This document shows positions 25,230-33,976 of a DNA stretch of 64,000 nucleotides, one piece after another. The number at the start of each line of letters is the position of its first letter. The stretch's first letter is position 1. This stretch comes from SHLQ01 sp964451305 (GTDB lineage: Bacteria > Actinomycetota > Acidimicrobiia > Acidimicrobiales > SHLQ01): assembly GCA_964451305.1 (NCBI GenBank), contig CAYVHV010000012.1:24039-88038 (forward strand). Reading direction: 5' to 3'. A model generated the notes under the pieces. That model was given only the letters and a program-made list of their open reading frames with translations, searched no databases and had not been told where the DNA came from. The position numbers and the translations under genes were made by a program.

Positions 25230-26252
25230 CTACCGGATTGGTCGAAGCCCGGTAACAACGATCGACGTATCGAGATCTTTGAGTTGCTCGGTGAGCCGAA
25301 GTATGACGTCGTTGCCGAGATCGCTCACGCCCATGTCGGCGGCGACCTGCATGTCATTGCGAGCCGACAGCTGATCGAGCTCGGAGCCATGTGGAGTGAA
25401 CGAGAGAACATCGAGTTCGACCTCGCCGTCTTGACCAATCGCTCCGGCTAACCCTGCGAGGAGCGGAACGAAGACTTGGATCTCGCCCGAGTCGTCGTGA
25501 AAGGTGCCAACGCAGCCGCGAATTGGTCCGCCGCAAACAGTATTTGAGTAGTAGCCCCGAAGCGTGGCACGAACACCCGGGTTCGCTTGACGATCGGTCT
25601 TGAACTCGTCGACGGTGTGGCTGGGTCCGCGTAGGTTGAAATGGTCGGGAGGAAGCCCGTCAGCTGATAACCAATGCGCCGGAAAGCGGCTTCGATCGAC
25701 CGATTCGATACGACGAGGCGCCGAAGCTGACACGAACTCGCGAACCTCTCGGGTTGCTAGCGCCTCGAGATGGGTTCGGTGAAGACCGCCGCGGGCGGTA
25801 TCGACGAGGTCGCGTTCGAAGGCCAATGCGAGCAGATCGAAGAGTCCGGACATGCCAAATGCCCACAGGTCGACGTGGCTGTCGTTGTCCTCACCGCGAA
25901 AGATCCGTCCACCGGGGTGCGATGCCGATGCGAGTTCGATCCAGAGACGGGTGTTCGCCCAATCCGCTATCGGCAAGAGGACCGCTGGCGCGATCGGACG
26001 TTCCCTCTCACGCTGTTCGAGCAGCGCGTGGATTGGGATGAACCCCTCGAGGCATGGCCACTGGACCGTCGAAGGATCCCACGTATTCCAGAAAGAACGC
26101 AGTTCCATCGGCAGGCGCAAGGGGGCGATTGCCTCCTCGATCTCACCGATGTGCCGACGGTGCTTGGAACGACGCGACCAAGGCCGTATCGATACGCCGT
26201 ATGGTCGGCCTGAGAAATTAAGGCGTTCGATCGCCTCGTCTACCAAGATCAT
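25230..26252 (-). CDS. Hypothetical protein, possible SUKH-like N-terminal region
   Basis: A 340-residue soluble protein I do not recognise with confidence. Residues 35-80 (HIGEIEEAIAPLRLPMELRSFWNTWDP and CLEGFIPIHALLEQRE) resemble the start of SMI1/KNR4 (SUKH) domains, where a short helix is followed by L-P-x-x-x-R-x-F. The middle has DLWAFGMSGLFDLLALAFERDLV, and the end is beta-rich with IRGCVGTFHDDSGEIQVFVPLLAG. It is probably in one operon with the GT2 gene (10-base gap). No signal peptide or membrane helix was seen. Confidence 0.55.
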   Translation of the reverse strand: MILVDEAIERLNFSGRPYGVSIRPWSRRSKHRRHIGEIEEAIAPLRLPMELRSFWNTWDPSTVQWPCLEGFIPIHALLEQRERERPIAPAVLLPIADWANTRLWIELASASHPGGRIFRGEDNDSHVDLWAFGMSGLFDLLALAFERDLVDTARGGLHRTHLEALATREVREFVSASAPRRIESVDRSRFPAHWLSADGLPPDHFNLRGPSHTVDEFKTDRQANPGVRATLRGYYSNTVCGGPIRGCVGTFHDDSGEIQVFVPLLAGLAGAIGQDGEVELDVLSFTPHGSELDQLSARNDMQVAADMGVSDLGNDVILRLTEQLKDLDTSIVVTGLRPIR

Positions 26253-26309
26253 CACACGAGGAATCGGCGTGGAAAAGCGTCGCCTTTACCCATTGTCCAA
26301 GATTTTGGG

Positions 26310-26720
26310 TCAGACAAATCCGCGGCGAATTCGAAGCGACGACCACGCCCACTGCGACAGCGGTATGACGACCACCGCTGGCGCAAACGCAGCGACGCAC
26401 AATCCGTACCAAACAATGTGTGGCGCCGAGTCAGCACTGAGCGATGCATCTCCGAATTCGACCCAACTCAGCACGAAGAACGCAGCGCTGAGCCCGAGCG
26501 AGATCCCGGCGCGCTCGCTCCATTGATCATCGCTTGCAAGACGCGAGGCAGCAAAGACGGATGCGACGACCATGATGACCCCGACACCGCTGCCGTTGTT
26601 GTCGATCGTTGCTGGGTTCCCATCGATGTACCGAGCAACGACATACGAAGCCCACGCAGCGAACGGGATGAAAACACTCGCCGCAACCAATCGGAGAATC
26701 CGCCCTGGAGTTCCACTCAT
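26310..26720 (-). CDS. Small hypothetical membrane protein
   Basis: A 136-residue protein with four hydrophobic segments: ILRLVAASVFIPFAAWASYVVA, GVIMVVASVFAASRLA, ISLGLSAAFFVLSWV and IVWYGLCVAAFAPAVVVIPLSQW. Short charged loops lie between them. No family is recognised. It is upstream of the gene at 25230-26252 on the same strand with a 57-base gap and divergent from the RTX-repeat gene. Confidence 0.6.
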   Translation of the reverse strand: MSGTPGRILRLVAASVFIPFAAWASYVVARYIDGNPATIDNNGSGVGVIMVVASVFAASRLASDDQWSERAGISLGLSAAFFVLSWVEFGDASLSADSAPHIVWYGLCVAAFAPAVVVIPLSQWAWSSLRIRRGFV

Positions 26721-26740
26721 TCCTCCACGCTCTCACCCTT

Positions 26741-26764
26741 GGGCGACCACCGCTAGGGTCGCCC
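26741..26764. other. Hairpin in the divergent region before the RTX-repeat gene
   Basis: Bases 26741-26748 and 26757-26764 are perfect 8-bp inverted repeats around an 8-base loop. They lie 21 bases upstream of the minus-strand membrane-protein start and 134 bases before the RTX gene. The position suits an operator or leader structure, but there is no independent support. Confidence 0.3.
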
Positions 26765-26898
26765 GGCCCACCGATTCGTGGCGTCTGAACTTGCATTCGA
26801 CCGCGAGTACAACCTGCGGTACCCTCCCATAAGGCGGTCGAGGAAATGTACTTCCATGACCATGGAATTCATTCGTCACAATACGAGGTCAAACACTT

Positions 26899-28371
26899 AT
26901 GAAGGTTCAATCCCCCCGGCGAGGGAAGAAACTCGCCTCCGCCCTGCTTACTGCCGGTGTTGTCGGCGCGACGCTGGTCGCTCCCACGTCCGCAGTTGGC
27001 GCTCAGACAGCAACCTCGTGCGGAACCGCTCCGGCTGGGTACAACGTCATCGAATCCAATGCCCGCATCATTCGCGGCACGACCGGACCAGACTTCATCT
27101 GTGCTGGCCCGGGTAACAACATCATTCGCGCAATGGGCCAAGACGACATCATCTTTGGTGGCGACGGCATCGACGTGATCTTTGGCGGATTCGGCAATGA
27201 CACCATCGATGGTGGCGCAGGCGACGACCGAATCACCGCAGGTTCCGGCCTCGACACCGTGAACGCTGGGCCCGGCAATGACACTGTTCTTGCAGGCAAT
27301 GGCCCCGACGTCGTCGATGGCGGCGCAGGCGCCGACCAATTGACCGGCGGCAACGGCAACGACACGCTCTCCGGTGGTGTCGGCAACGACCGACTCATCG
27401 GCAACATGGGCCTCGACACCTTGATTGGAAACGACGGCCGGGACACGCTTCAGGGCGGCATCGGCAACGACCGGATCATCGGCGGAAACGGCCATGACAA
27501 TCTCAACGGTGGCGACAGCGACGATGTCCTCTTCGGCGGCAACGGCAACGACCTCCTTCAGGGTGGTAACGGCGAAGATCAGCTCACCGGCGGCAACGGC
27601 AACGACGATCTCCGAGGACAGGGCAACCCCGACATCCTTCGGGGAAACAACGGTGACGACATCTTGAACGGTGGCAACGGCCTCAACACCGCTGTCGGCG
27701 GAGATGGCGCCGACGTGTGCTTTAATGCAGCCGGCGACGGAACGAGCTGTGAGTCCCTCGACGGTGTGGTACTCGCTGAACCTTCTCAGGTCATCATCGC
27801 AACCTTCCCTAACGAAATCGGGGGCTTGGCGACGATCACTGGTCAGAACTGGCGAGTGAACCCATCGTTCCCACTCGAAGCAGACATTCGTGTCACCATC
27901 CCTGGCCTTCAGCCAGGCTCGGCAACGATCGTCGACGGTAGCTGGGCAGTTACAGCGCCATCGTCGTTCGCATTCGGCACGGACATCACCGCCACCAACC
28001 TGAGCACGACCCAGGTGCTCGATCAGGCGCTTGAGAGCTTCGACTACAACCCACGGACCCGGGATCTCACGGTCACGGGCGAGACGGATGCGACCGTCCG
28101 AGTGCTTGTCTACAACAACGCTGACGAGCTCGTGTTTGTCGAGCAGATCACCTTCGATGCGGCTGGAAACGGTGAGGCGAACTTCACCGAGGTTGCAAAC
28201 ATTGGGTCGATCGATATCTCCCGACAGGATTCTGACGGCGACATTGCGGTGTACCTCGATGTGCACCGCGATCCGGTAGATCTGACCGCTCCAGCTGCAC
28301 CACAAGATGATGCGGCCGACGACGACGAAGAGATCGAAGATACCCCCGAGGACATCCCCGACGAGGTATAG
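26899..28371 (+). CDS. Secreted RTX-type calcium-binding repeat protein
   Basis: A 490-residue exported protein. Residues 1-35 form a Sec signal peptide (basic KVQSPRRGKK, hydrophobic core, AVGAQ cleavage region). Residues 60-275 are 24 consecutive nonapeptides of the GGxGxDxLx type, expected to form a calcium-loaded beta roll. The Cys pairs flanking the solenoid (TSCGT and DFICAG at the start, DVCF and TSCES at the end) could cap it with disulfides. A beta-sandwich-like C-terminal region and an acidic tail follow. Classical RTX proteins use type I export; this one has an N-terminal signal instead. The role is probably surface or matrix binding. Confidence 0.85.
   Translation: MKVQSPRRGKKLASALLTAGVVGATLVAPTSAVGAQTATSCGTAPAGYNVIESNARIIRGTTGPDFICAGPGNNIIRAMGQDDIIFGGDGIDVIFGGFGNDTIDGGAGDDRITAGSGLDTVNAGPGNDTVLAGNGPDVVDGGAGADQLTGGNGNDTLSGGVGNDRLIGNMGLDTLIGNDGRDTLQGGIGNDRIIGGNGHDNLNGGDSDDVLFGGNGNDLLQGGNGEDQLTGGNGNDDLRGQGNPDILRGNNGDDILNGGNGLNTAVGGDGADVCFNAAGDGTSCESLDGVVLAEPSQVIIATFPNEIGGLATITGQNWRVNPSFPLEADIRVTIPGLQPGSATIVDGSWAVTAPSSFAFGTDITATNLSTTQVLDQALESFDYNPRTRDLTVTGETDATVRVLVYNNADELVFVEQITFDAAGNGEANFTEVANIGSIDISRQDSDGDIAVYLDVHRDPVDLTAPAAPQDDAADDDEEIEDTPEDIPDEV
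27076..27723 (+). repeat. 24 tandem 27-bp units encoding RTX nonapeptides
   Basis: Uninterrupted array in one frame from GTTGPDFIC to GGDGADVCF. Most units keep G-G-x-G-x-D in positions 1-6, with degenerate units at both ends (for example AMGQDDIIF and GQGNPDILR). The DNA is repetitive enough to leave the opposite strand open over the whole gene, which explains the long antisense frame there. Confidence 0.9.
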
Positions 28372-28392
28372 CCCGACGCCTACTATGGCGCT

Positions 28393-29307
28393 GTGACGTC
28401 GCCACAGCCGAAACGACTCATCTGGGTTGTTCCGGCTGTGGCTTTCGTCATTTTTGGGTTCGCTGGGCCTGCTACACAGGTTGACGGTCTTGCCCAAGAG
28501 GCGACAAAGATCGTTGTCGAAGCAACTGCGACATCGATCTCAAAGGAGACTGCGATAGCCCCGGCCGTCCCAGAGCCTCAGGTCCTTGGCGAAGCACAGA
28601 TTGCTGGACCCACGACGACACAACCCGCTCCCGTCACCCCGACAGCCCCTCCGGCTCCAACCCGACCCGATCGAGCAGAGTTGACCCCAGCCCAGCTCGC
28701 CGATCGCAGGCTTGATACCTTCGATGCGCTGGACCCTCCAATCGACGACGTCTTTGTCTCGACGGTCGAATCGCCGGCCCCTCTGGATGTCATCGCACGA
28801 AGCACATGGAACCCGGAGTGCCCTGTTAGCCCGGCCGACCTGTCGTATGCACAAGTGTCCTTCTACGGCTTCGACGGCCGCTTCCATACCGGTGAGCTGT
28901 TGCTCCACTCCGAGTACGCAGACGATATTGTCGGGATCTTTGCTCGACTGCACGAGATGCGATTCCCGATTGAAGAGATGCGCGTGGTGTCACTAGATGA
29001 CTTCGCAAACCCGATCGCCACCGAGAACAACACGACGGTCTTCACCTGTCGACGATCGGTGTCTTCGTCACGTTGGTCGCGCCACGCCCACGGCGATGCC
29101 ATCGATATCAACCCATTCCACAATCCGTACGTATCGAACAGCCGTGTCATTCCTGAACTGGCAACCGCCTACGTCGACCGCGATCGTGAAGTCCCTGGTC
29201 TCATCAACGCCGAAGTGCGGGCGATGTTCAGCGAGATCGGCTGGGGTTGGGGCGGCAACTGGAATTCCGTCAAAGACTGGATGCACTTCAGCGCAACGGG
29301 CAGGTAA
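28393..29307 (+). CDS. Membrane-anchored or exported M15-family peptidase (VanY-like)
   Basis: A 304-residue protein. One N-terminal hydrophobic segment (residues about 9-27, IWVVPAVAFVIFGFAGPA) acts as signal or anchor. A Pro/Thr-rich linker (residues 60-95) leads to a C-terminal M15-type domain: FTCRRSVSSSRWSRHAHGDAIDINPF supplies H-x6-D zinc ligands, and KDWMHFSATGR supplies the last His. This pattern is that of D-Ala-D-Ala carboxypeptidase/extensin-like peptidases acting on peptidoglycan outside the membrane. The GTG start is 21 bases after the RTX gene stop, so co-expression is likely. Confidence 0.8.
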   Translation: MTSPQPKRLIWVVPAVAFVIFGFAGPATQVDGLAQEATKIVVEATATSISKETAIAPAVPEPQVLGEAQIAGPTTTQPAPVTPTAPPAPTRPDRAELTPAQLADRRLDTFDALDPPIDDVFVSTVESPAPLDVIARSTWNPECPVSPADLSYAQVSFYGFDGRFHTGELLLHSEYADDIVGIFARLHEMRFPIEEMRVVSLDDFANPIATENNTTVFTCRRSVSSSRWSRHAHGDAIDINPFHNPYVSNSRVIPELATAYVDRDREVPGLINAEVRAMFSEIGWGWGGNWNSVKDWMHFSATGR

Positions 29308-29331
29308 CGCGCTCGACGCGCGCCGACCGGC

Positions 29332-30483
29332 CTAGCTCGCGTCTATCGCCGGTTCATCTCCATCGGCCATGATCCACTCGGCGAGCTTCTCCAAGCGGTG
29401 AACGCCCAGGTACGCGAGCACCAGCCCAACGACTGCAAAGACGAGCAACACGATGTCGGTTCGGAGTTGATCGAGGAAAATCGCGGTGGTCGCCACCTCC
29501 AGGAGCGCCATGAAGGCAACGAACCTGATCACCGTTCTCTCACTGACCTTCGCGGCAACCCACGCGCCCAAGGGCGCTCCCCAGACCACGATCGGTGCAG
29601 CGGCGAGCCAAATGCCAAAGAGGTCGAACTGTACGGCCGGCTCGGGCCCGAAGGTCGCTCCGGCGACCGCAACGACCTCGCTGCCATCTGGGTTGAGGCC
29701 AATATCGAGCTGACCATGCCAGAATCCGAGCACGAACAACCCGACGAGCGAGACGGTTGCCATCGCAATGATGCTCGTCGGGATGGCGACCTTTGGCGTG
29801 ACTCCGGCTACCAGCACGATGAACACGAAGAGGAAGACATCGGTTCCTGAACCGGTCAGCGCCGAAAACAGTCCACCGACAAAGGCGAAGACGGACATGA
29901 CGAGCACGGAACGAAAACCCCAGTCGGGCACCTCGTCATAGCGCGAGGTCCGGTTCGAGCAGATGCGAACGATGACCGCCACCGCAAAGATTGCGATCGT
30001 GAACGCTACCTTGACGAACGATGGCTCGATGCGCGGAGACCAAAACGGTGTATTCGGGTCGCCGAGAGCAACCAGGCCAACGCCGAACCCGACGATGCCA
30101 CCAGCCACTCCTAACCCGAGCGCCTTCCAATCAATTTTGCGTCCGGACAAGATGATCGATGCTGACGCCATGACCATCCCGGTGGCCTGAATCACGATGG
30201 AGAACGTGCGCGCGACCGGAGCCGAAATTCCGATCACCTTCGTAAAGACTGGAAATGCCACCGCGCCACCGCCTTGTGGGGTGGATCCTGCAACGAAGCT
30301 GCCGACGACCATCGTTGCCGAAGAACGCCAATTGTCTAGAACCCTGTCGAAGTGTCCAAAGGTAAACACAAAGACGAACCACCCAATGGTGAAGGCTGCG
30401 GGCAGACCCCAGACAGCCGCTCGCCGAATGACGCCCAGTTCTTTGTCCACTTCGTGTTTCTGGGTTGCCTCGGCCGTATCCAT
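29332..30483 (-). CDS. TauE/SafE family sulfite/anion exporter-like permease
   Basis: A 383-residue integral membrane protein with about eight to nine helices. The two half-repeats of TauE/SafE are marked by GSFVAGSTPQGGGAVAFPVFTKV and AFVGGLFSALTGSGTDVFLFVFIV, each with the G-x-G-G-G/G-S-G-T-D membrane-re-entrant signature. Family members move sulfite, sulfoacetate or other anions. ATG at 30483 is chosen; the extension to 30549 lacks family similarity. It is convergent with the M15 gene and divergent from the DM13 gene. Confidence 0.82.
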   Translation of the reverse strand: MDTAEATQKHEVDKELGVIRRAAVWGLPAAFTIGWFVFVFTFGHFDRVLDNWRSSATMVVGSFVAGSTPQGGGAVAFPVFTKVIGISAPVARTFSIVIQATGMVMASASIILSGRKIDWKALGLGVAGGIVGFGVGLVALGDPNTPFWSPRIEPSFVKVAFTIAIFAVAVIVRICSNRTSRYDEVPDWGFRSVLVMSVFAFVGGLFSALTGSGTDVFLFVFIVLVAGVTPKVAIPTSIIAMATVSLVGLFVLGFWHGQLDIGLNPDGSEVVAVAGATFGPEPAVQFDLFGIWLAAAPIVVWGAPLGAWVAAKVSERTVIRFVAFMALLEVATTAIFLDQLRTDIVLLVFAVVGLVLAYLGVHRLEKLAEWIMADGDEPAIDAS

Positions 30484-30575
30484 CACGTCGTGAACCCACC
30501 GTCGGCAATAGTTGTTCCGATTCTGTTCATCTCCTGTGTCGGACTGCACTGCGGATCGAAAGGGAAGAAGAACGA

Positions 30576-31190
30576 ATGATGGGTTTGGAAGTCGCTCTTT
30601 GGAACTACTGTTTCGTGGATATGGACATCAAAAACAAAAAACCACTGATCGCAGGAGGCGGTATCGTCGCCATCGCCGTCTTGGCGTGGCTCGCCTTCGG
30701 ATTCTTCGGTATCCAAACAGCATTTATCGACAATGAGGTTTCTGAGGCAGGACCAACCTTTGGTGACCCTGCCGTCGTCGAGACCGATGAGTTCCAAGAA
30801 GCCATGGAGCTTGCGGAAGAAAACTCAACGTCCACTGCTGAAGGCGATCCCGACATGGCTGGAGAAATCCAGACCGTCTTCACCGGTAGTTTCGAAGACA
30901 ACGTCATCAACGGATACGAGATTCTCGGCACCGCCTCGGTTCTGACCGACGGAAGCGATCAGCGCTTCCTCCGCCTTGAAGGGTTCAACTCGCCCAACGG
31001 TCCCGATCTCAAGGTCTACTTGCGGGCCGCCAACGGAGACTTCGTCAGCCTTGGTGACCTCAAGGGCAACATTGGTGACCAGAACTATGAGATCCCCCCA
31101 GATGTCGACCTCACCGAATTCAGCTTCGTCGACATTTGGTGCGAGCGCTTTAGCGTCGGCTTCGGCGGAGCACAGCTCGCCGCCGTCTAA
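30576..31190 (+). CDS. Membrane-anchored DM13-domain protein
   Basis: A 204-residue protein. A hydrophobic anchor (residues 24-48, KPLIAGGGIVAIAVLAWLAFGFFGI) precedes an acidic linker and a DM13 domain: FTGSFEDNVINGYEILGTASVL, FLRLEGFNSPNGPDLKVYL, LGDLKGNIGDQNYEIPPDVDL and FSFVDIWCERFSVGFGGAQL with the conserved Cys. DM13 domains are proposed to be redox or electron-transfer modules on the cell surface. The first of two adjacent ATGs is used, preceded by a GGGAAGAAG ribosome-binding site. A terminator-like hairpin follows at 31210. Confidence 0.82.
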   Translation: MMGLEVALWNYCFVDMDIKNKKPLIAGGGIVAIAVLAWLAFGFFGIQTAFIDNEVSEAGPTFGDPAVVETDEFQEAMELAEENSTSTAEGDPDMAGEIQTVFTGSFEDNVINGYEILGTASVLTDGSDQRFLRLEGFNSPNGPDLKVYLRAANGDFVSLGDLKGNIGDQNYEIPPDVDLTEFSFVDIWCERFSVGFGGAQLAAV

Positions 31191-31209
31191 CACGTAGTCA
31201 CCACCTGGA

Positions 31210-31261
31210 GATGTTCCTGCGCCCCCGATTTCGGACGTGGTGCAGGGACATCGTGGTTTTT
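31210..31261 (+). terminator. Rho-independent terminator-like hairpin after DM13 gene
   Basis: Bases 31210-31220 pair with 31242-31252 (11 bp with one G-U), enclosing a loop that has its own small hairpin. The stem is followed by GTGG and a run of five T (31257-31261). It lies 20 bases past the DM13 stop and upstream of the MFS gene. Confidence 0.55.
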
Positions 31262-31301
31262 GGGTTCTTCCATCGCCCCGATCGACAAGTACGGTCGGGT
31301 C

Positions 31302-32717
31302 ATGGCTGGGGGCACAGAGACGAGCACACATCGCGAGCATGACGAGGCGCTCCCATTTCCAGTCATCCTGGCTCTCGCCGGCGGGTACCTCGGGATATCA
31401 ACCTTGGTCAACCTCATCAATACGCTGCTGGTCTTCTTCTACTTGCCTCCCGAAACCGCGGGGCTCCCATCGCTTCTCAGTGACGCCACCATTCTCGGCG
31501 TACTCAATGTGGTGGCGATCATCGCCGCCGCAGGACGATTCACCGACTCGATCACCGATCCACTCATCGCCGCGTGGTCCGACAGAAGCACGAACAAAAG
31601 GGGCCGACGCATTCCGTTCATGGCCGCCGGAATGGTTCCGGCGGCAGTCTTCACCGTGTTGATGTTCGTTCCTCCGAACGCGACGGCGAGTGGCCTGAAT
31701 GTGGTGTGGCTTCTGGGCATTCAAGTGCTCTTATACATCAGCTTGACCGCGTACCTGACCCCGGCGTTCGCGCTCGTCGCGGACCTCGGCGCAGACCCCG
31801 CTGAGCGGCTCCGGCTGTCGACGTGGACGTCGATGGCGTGGGCGATTGGCATCGTCGTTGCAGCTATGACGTTCTTTATCGGGCCAGCGCTCGACGGTAC
31901 CTTCGAGACGTTCCGCGCGTGGCAGGTCGCGATCGGGATCGTGTGCGCCGTTGCCCTTACCTTCATGGCCATTCCTGTGTTGTTGATCGACGAGCCACGT
32001 TGGGTACGTGACACCCCATCGACAATGCCGCTGTTGGCGTCGATCAAGACCGTCCTCGGAAACCCATTCTTCCGGTTCTATGCGGCTGCTGATTTCGTTT
32101 ATTTTGCGGGCCTGGCGATTATTCAGACGGGACTGCTGTTCTACGTCACGGTCCTCTTGGAGTTAGAGGAATGGGTTTCCACAGTCTTGCTCTTGTTGAT
32201 GGTCATTGTCTCTGCGTTCTTGTTCCCACTCATCGCTGGGTGGGCAAGAAAACAGGGTGGCGGTAAGCGCCTCACCGTGATGGCGTTCATCATTGCGTCG
32301 GGGGTCTTCCTCGCGATCGCAGGAGTTGGACTCATCGATCGACTTCCGTTCCTCCAAGCCGCGCTTCCAATCGCAGTCTTTGCGCTCCCCTTCGCCATCC
32401 TGAGCGTCATGCCGCAGTGGATTCTCGCCGACATTGCCGAGCACGCAGCCCGCACCGGTGGCGAAGCGCAGGCGGGCATGTTCTACGCAACCCGGACGTT
32501 CCTCCAAAAGCTTGCGACCACGCTCGGCGTCGTGATGTTCGCCCTACTCCTGCAATTTGGACGCGACGTCGGCGACGACCTCGGTGTGAGGCTCACCGGC
32601 GTCGGAGGAGCGTTGCTCTACATGATGGCAGCGATACTTTTCCGCAAGTACGACGAGGTCCGTTTACAGCGCGAGCTCGCCGAAGCCGGACAGGTTTCGG
32701 AGTTCTCCAAAGCCTGA
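31302..32717 (+). CDS. MFS transporter, GPH (sugar:cation symporter)-like
   Basis: A 471-residue, twelve-helix transporter. The first repeat has the GPH-type loop GRFTDSITDPLIAAWSDRSTNKRGRRIPF (D-x-x-x-D-P-x-x-G/A-x-x-S-D-x-x-x-x-x-x-G-R-R). In melibiose/lactose-type symporters the Asp residues here bind the coupling cation. ADLGADPAERLRLSTWTSM and the C-terminal DIAEHAARTGGEAQAGMFYATRTFLQKLA also match the family. The substrate is unknown, possibly a glycoside. ATG at 31302 is preferred to the upstream TTG at 31260, which lies in the terminator. Confidence 0.82.
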   Translation: MAGGTETSTHREHDEALPFPVILALAGGYLGISTLVNLINTLLVFFYLPPETAGLPSLLSDATILGVLNVVAIIAAAGRFTDSITDPLIAAWSDRSTNKRGRRIPFMAAGMVPAAVFTVLMFVPPNATASGLNVVWLLGIQVLLYISLTAYLTPAFALVADLGADPAERLRLSTWTSMAWAIGIVVAAMTFFIGPALDGTFETFRAWQVAIGIVCAVALTFMAIPVLLIDEPRWVRDTPSTMPLLASIKTVLGNPFFRFYAAADFVYFAGLAIIQTGLLFYVTVLLELEEWVSTVLLLLMVIVSAFLFPLIAGWARKQGGGKRLTVMAFIIASGVFLAIAGVGLIDRLPFLQAALPIAVFALPFAILSVMPQWILADIAEHAARTGGEAQAGMFYATRTFLQKLATTLGVVMFALLLQFGRDVGDDLGVRLTGVGGALLYMMAAILFRKYDEVRLQRELAEAGQVSEFSKA

Positions 32718-32749
32718 GGCCAGTGAACGTCAAAGCACCGCTGGTGGGC

Positions 32750-33976
32750 CTACTGAATACGCATTCCTGAGATTGCCCGGCTGATCACGAGCTGCTGGAT
32801 CTGTTCGGTGCCCTCGAAGATGTCGTGAATCTTGGCATCGCGATGCCAGCGCTCGACCGGGTACTCGCGAACGTACCCATAACCACCGAGGATCTGGATG
32901 GCACGCTCGGTCACCCACGTTGCGGTGCGCCCAGCCTTTAGCTTGGCCATCGAACCTTCGGCGTTCTCGAACTGGCCGTTCTTGGCAAGCCACGCAGCGC
33001 GATGCACGAGTAGCCGCGATGCTTCGATCTCGGTCAGCATGTCCGCGAGCATGAAGGCAATCGATTGGTTCTGAATGATCGGACGACCGAACTGCACTCG
33101 TTCCTTTGCGTACTCGAGCGAGTACTCGTATGCAGCACGGGCAATGCCGATCGCCTGTGCTCCAACAGCTGGACGAGTCGACTCGAAGGTCTTCATCGCC
33201 GAGTTGCTCACCGCACCCTTGGTTCCCTCTCGAATCTTGGCGTGCTTTTCGTCCATGCGTTCCTTGCCACCGAGCAAGAACGAGCCTGGGATCTTCACGT
33301 CTTCGAGGATCACTTCAGCGGTGTGGCTCGCACGAATGCCGTGCTTCTTGAACTTTTGGCCTTGACGAAGCGTGCCATCTTCTTTGGCTTCAACGGGCAC
33401 GACAAAGCTGGCATGACCCTTGGTCCCAAGCTCTGGATCAACGACGGCAACCACGACGTGCACGTCGGCAATACCACCGTTGGTAATCCATGTCTTGGTG
33501 CCGTTGAGCGTCCATTCGTCCTTTGCCTCGTCATAGGTCGCACGGGTCCGCATGGCAGAAACGTCGGAGCCTGCGTCCGGTTCAGATGAGCAGAATGCGC
33601 CGAGCTTGATGTCGTCGGCGGTGCCATACATCTGAGGTACCCATTCCATGACCTGTTCGGGAGAACCGGCCGCAGCAACACCGGCCGCAGCAAGCCCCGT
33701 ACCCATCAGCGCCATCGCAATGCCTGCGTCTCCCCAAAAGAGTTCTTCGAGCAGCACCATCGATGAGAGCCCGGTGGGATCGTTCATCATGGTCTCCGCC
33801 ATGATTTCCCAGCCGTACAGTCCAAGTTTGGCGGCCTCTTCGATAATTGGCCATGGCGTTTCTTCACGCTCGTCCCACTCTTCGGCTGAAGGACGCATCA
33901 CGTCTACAGCAAATCCATGTACCCAGTCCTTGAGCTGAACTTGATCATCGTTGAGTGCTAGTGAGAAATCGGCCAT
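32750..33976 (-). CDS. Acyl-CoA dehydrogenase
   Basis: A 408-residue FAD enzyme of fatty-acid beta-oxidation. ACAD signature regions are present: GAFCSSEPDAGSDVSAM, WTLNGTKTWITNGGIADVHVVVA, GIRASHTAEVILEDVKIP, YAKERVQFGRPIIQNQSIAFMLADM, and the C-terminal QILGGYGYVREYPVERWHRDAKIHDIFEGTEQIQQLVISR. FEGTEQIQ carries the catalytic Glu at the medium/short-chain position. The start at 33976 is followed by the usual short N-terminal helix. A large palindrome 45 bases upstream suggests control by a TetR-type or similar repressor. Confidence 0.92.
   Translation of the reverse strand: MADFSLALNDDQVQLKDWVHGFAVDVMRPSAEEWDEREETPWPIIEEAAKLGLYGWEIMAETMMNDPTGLSSMVLLEELFWGDAGIAMALMGTGLAAAGVAAAGSPEQVMEWVPQMYGTADDIKLGAFCSSEPDAGSDVSAMRTRATYDEAKDEWTLNGTKTWITNGGIADVHVVVAVVDPELGTKGHASFVVPVEAKEDGTLRQGQKFKKHGIRASHTAEVILEDVKIPGSFLLGGKERMDEKHAKIREGTKGAVSNSAMKTFESTRPAVGAQAIGIARAAYEYSLEYAKERVQFGRPIIQNQSIAFMLADMLTEIEASRLLVHRAAWLAKNGQFENAEGSMAKLKAGRTATWVTERAIQILGGYGYVREYPVERWHRDAKIHDIFEGTEQIQQLVISRAISGMRIQ

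Noticed and set aside
26303..26316. Possible third GGGGTCAGACCCC repeat (TTGGGTCAGACA)
   Set aside because: Only half of the palindrome is present; this can arise by chance.
26869..28497. 542-residue open frame antisense to the RTX gene
   Set aside because: It is kept open by the 27-bp repeat composition on the opposite strand; its translation is Val/Asp-rich low complexity, and the sense frame has a signal peptide and clear RTX motifs.
31260..31301. TTG start for the MFS transporter
   Set aside because: It falls on the T-tract of the terminator-like hairpin after the DM13 gene; the ATG at 31302 is more plausible.
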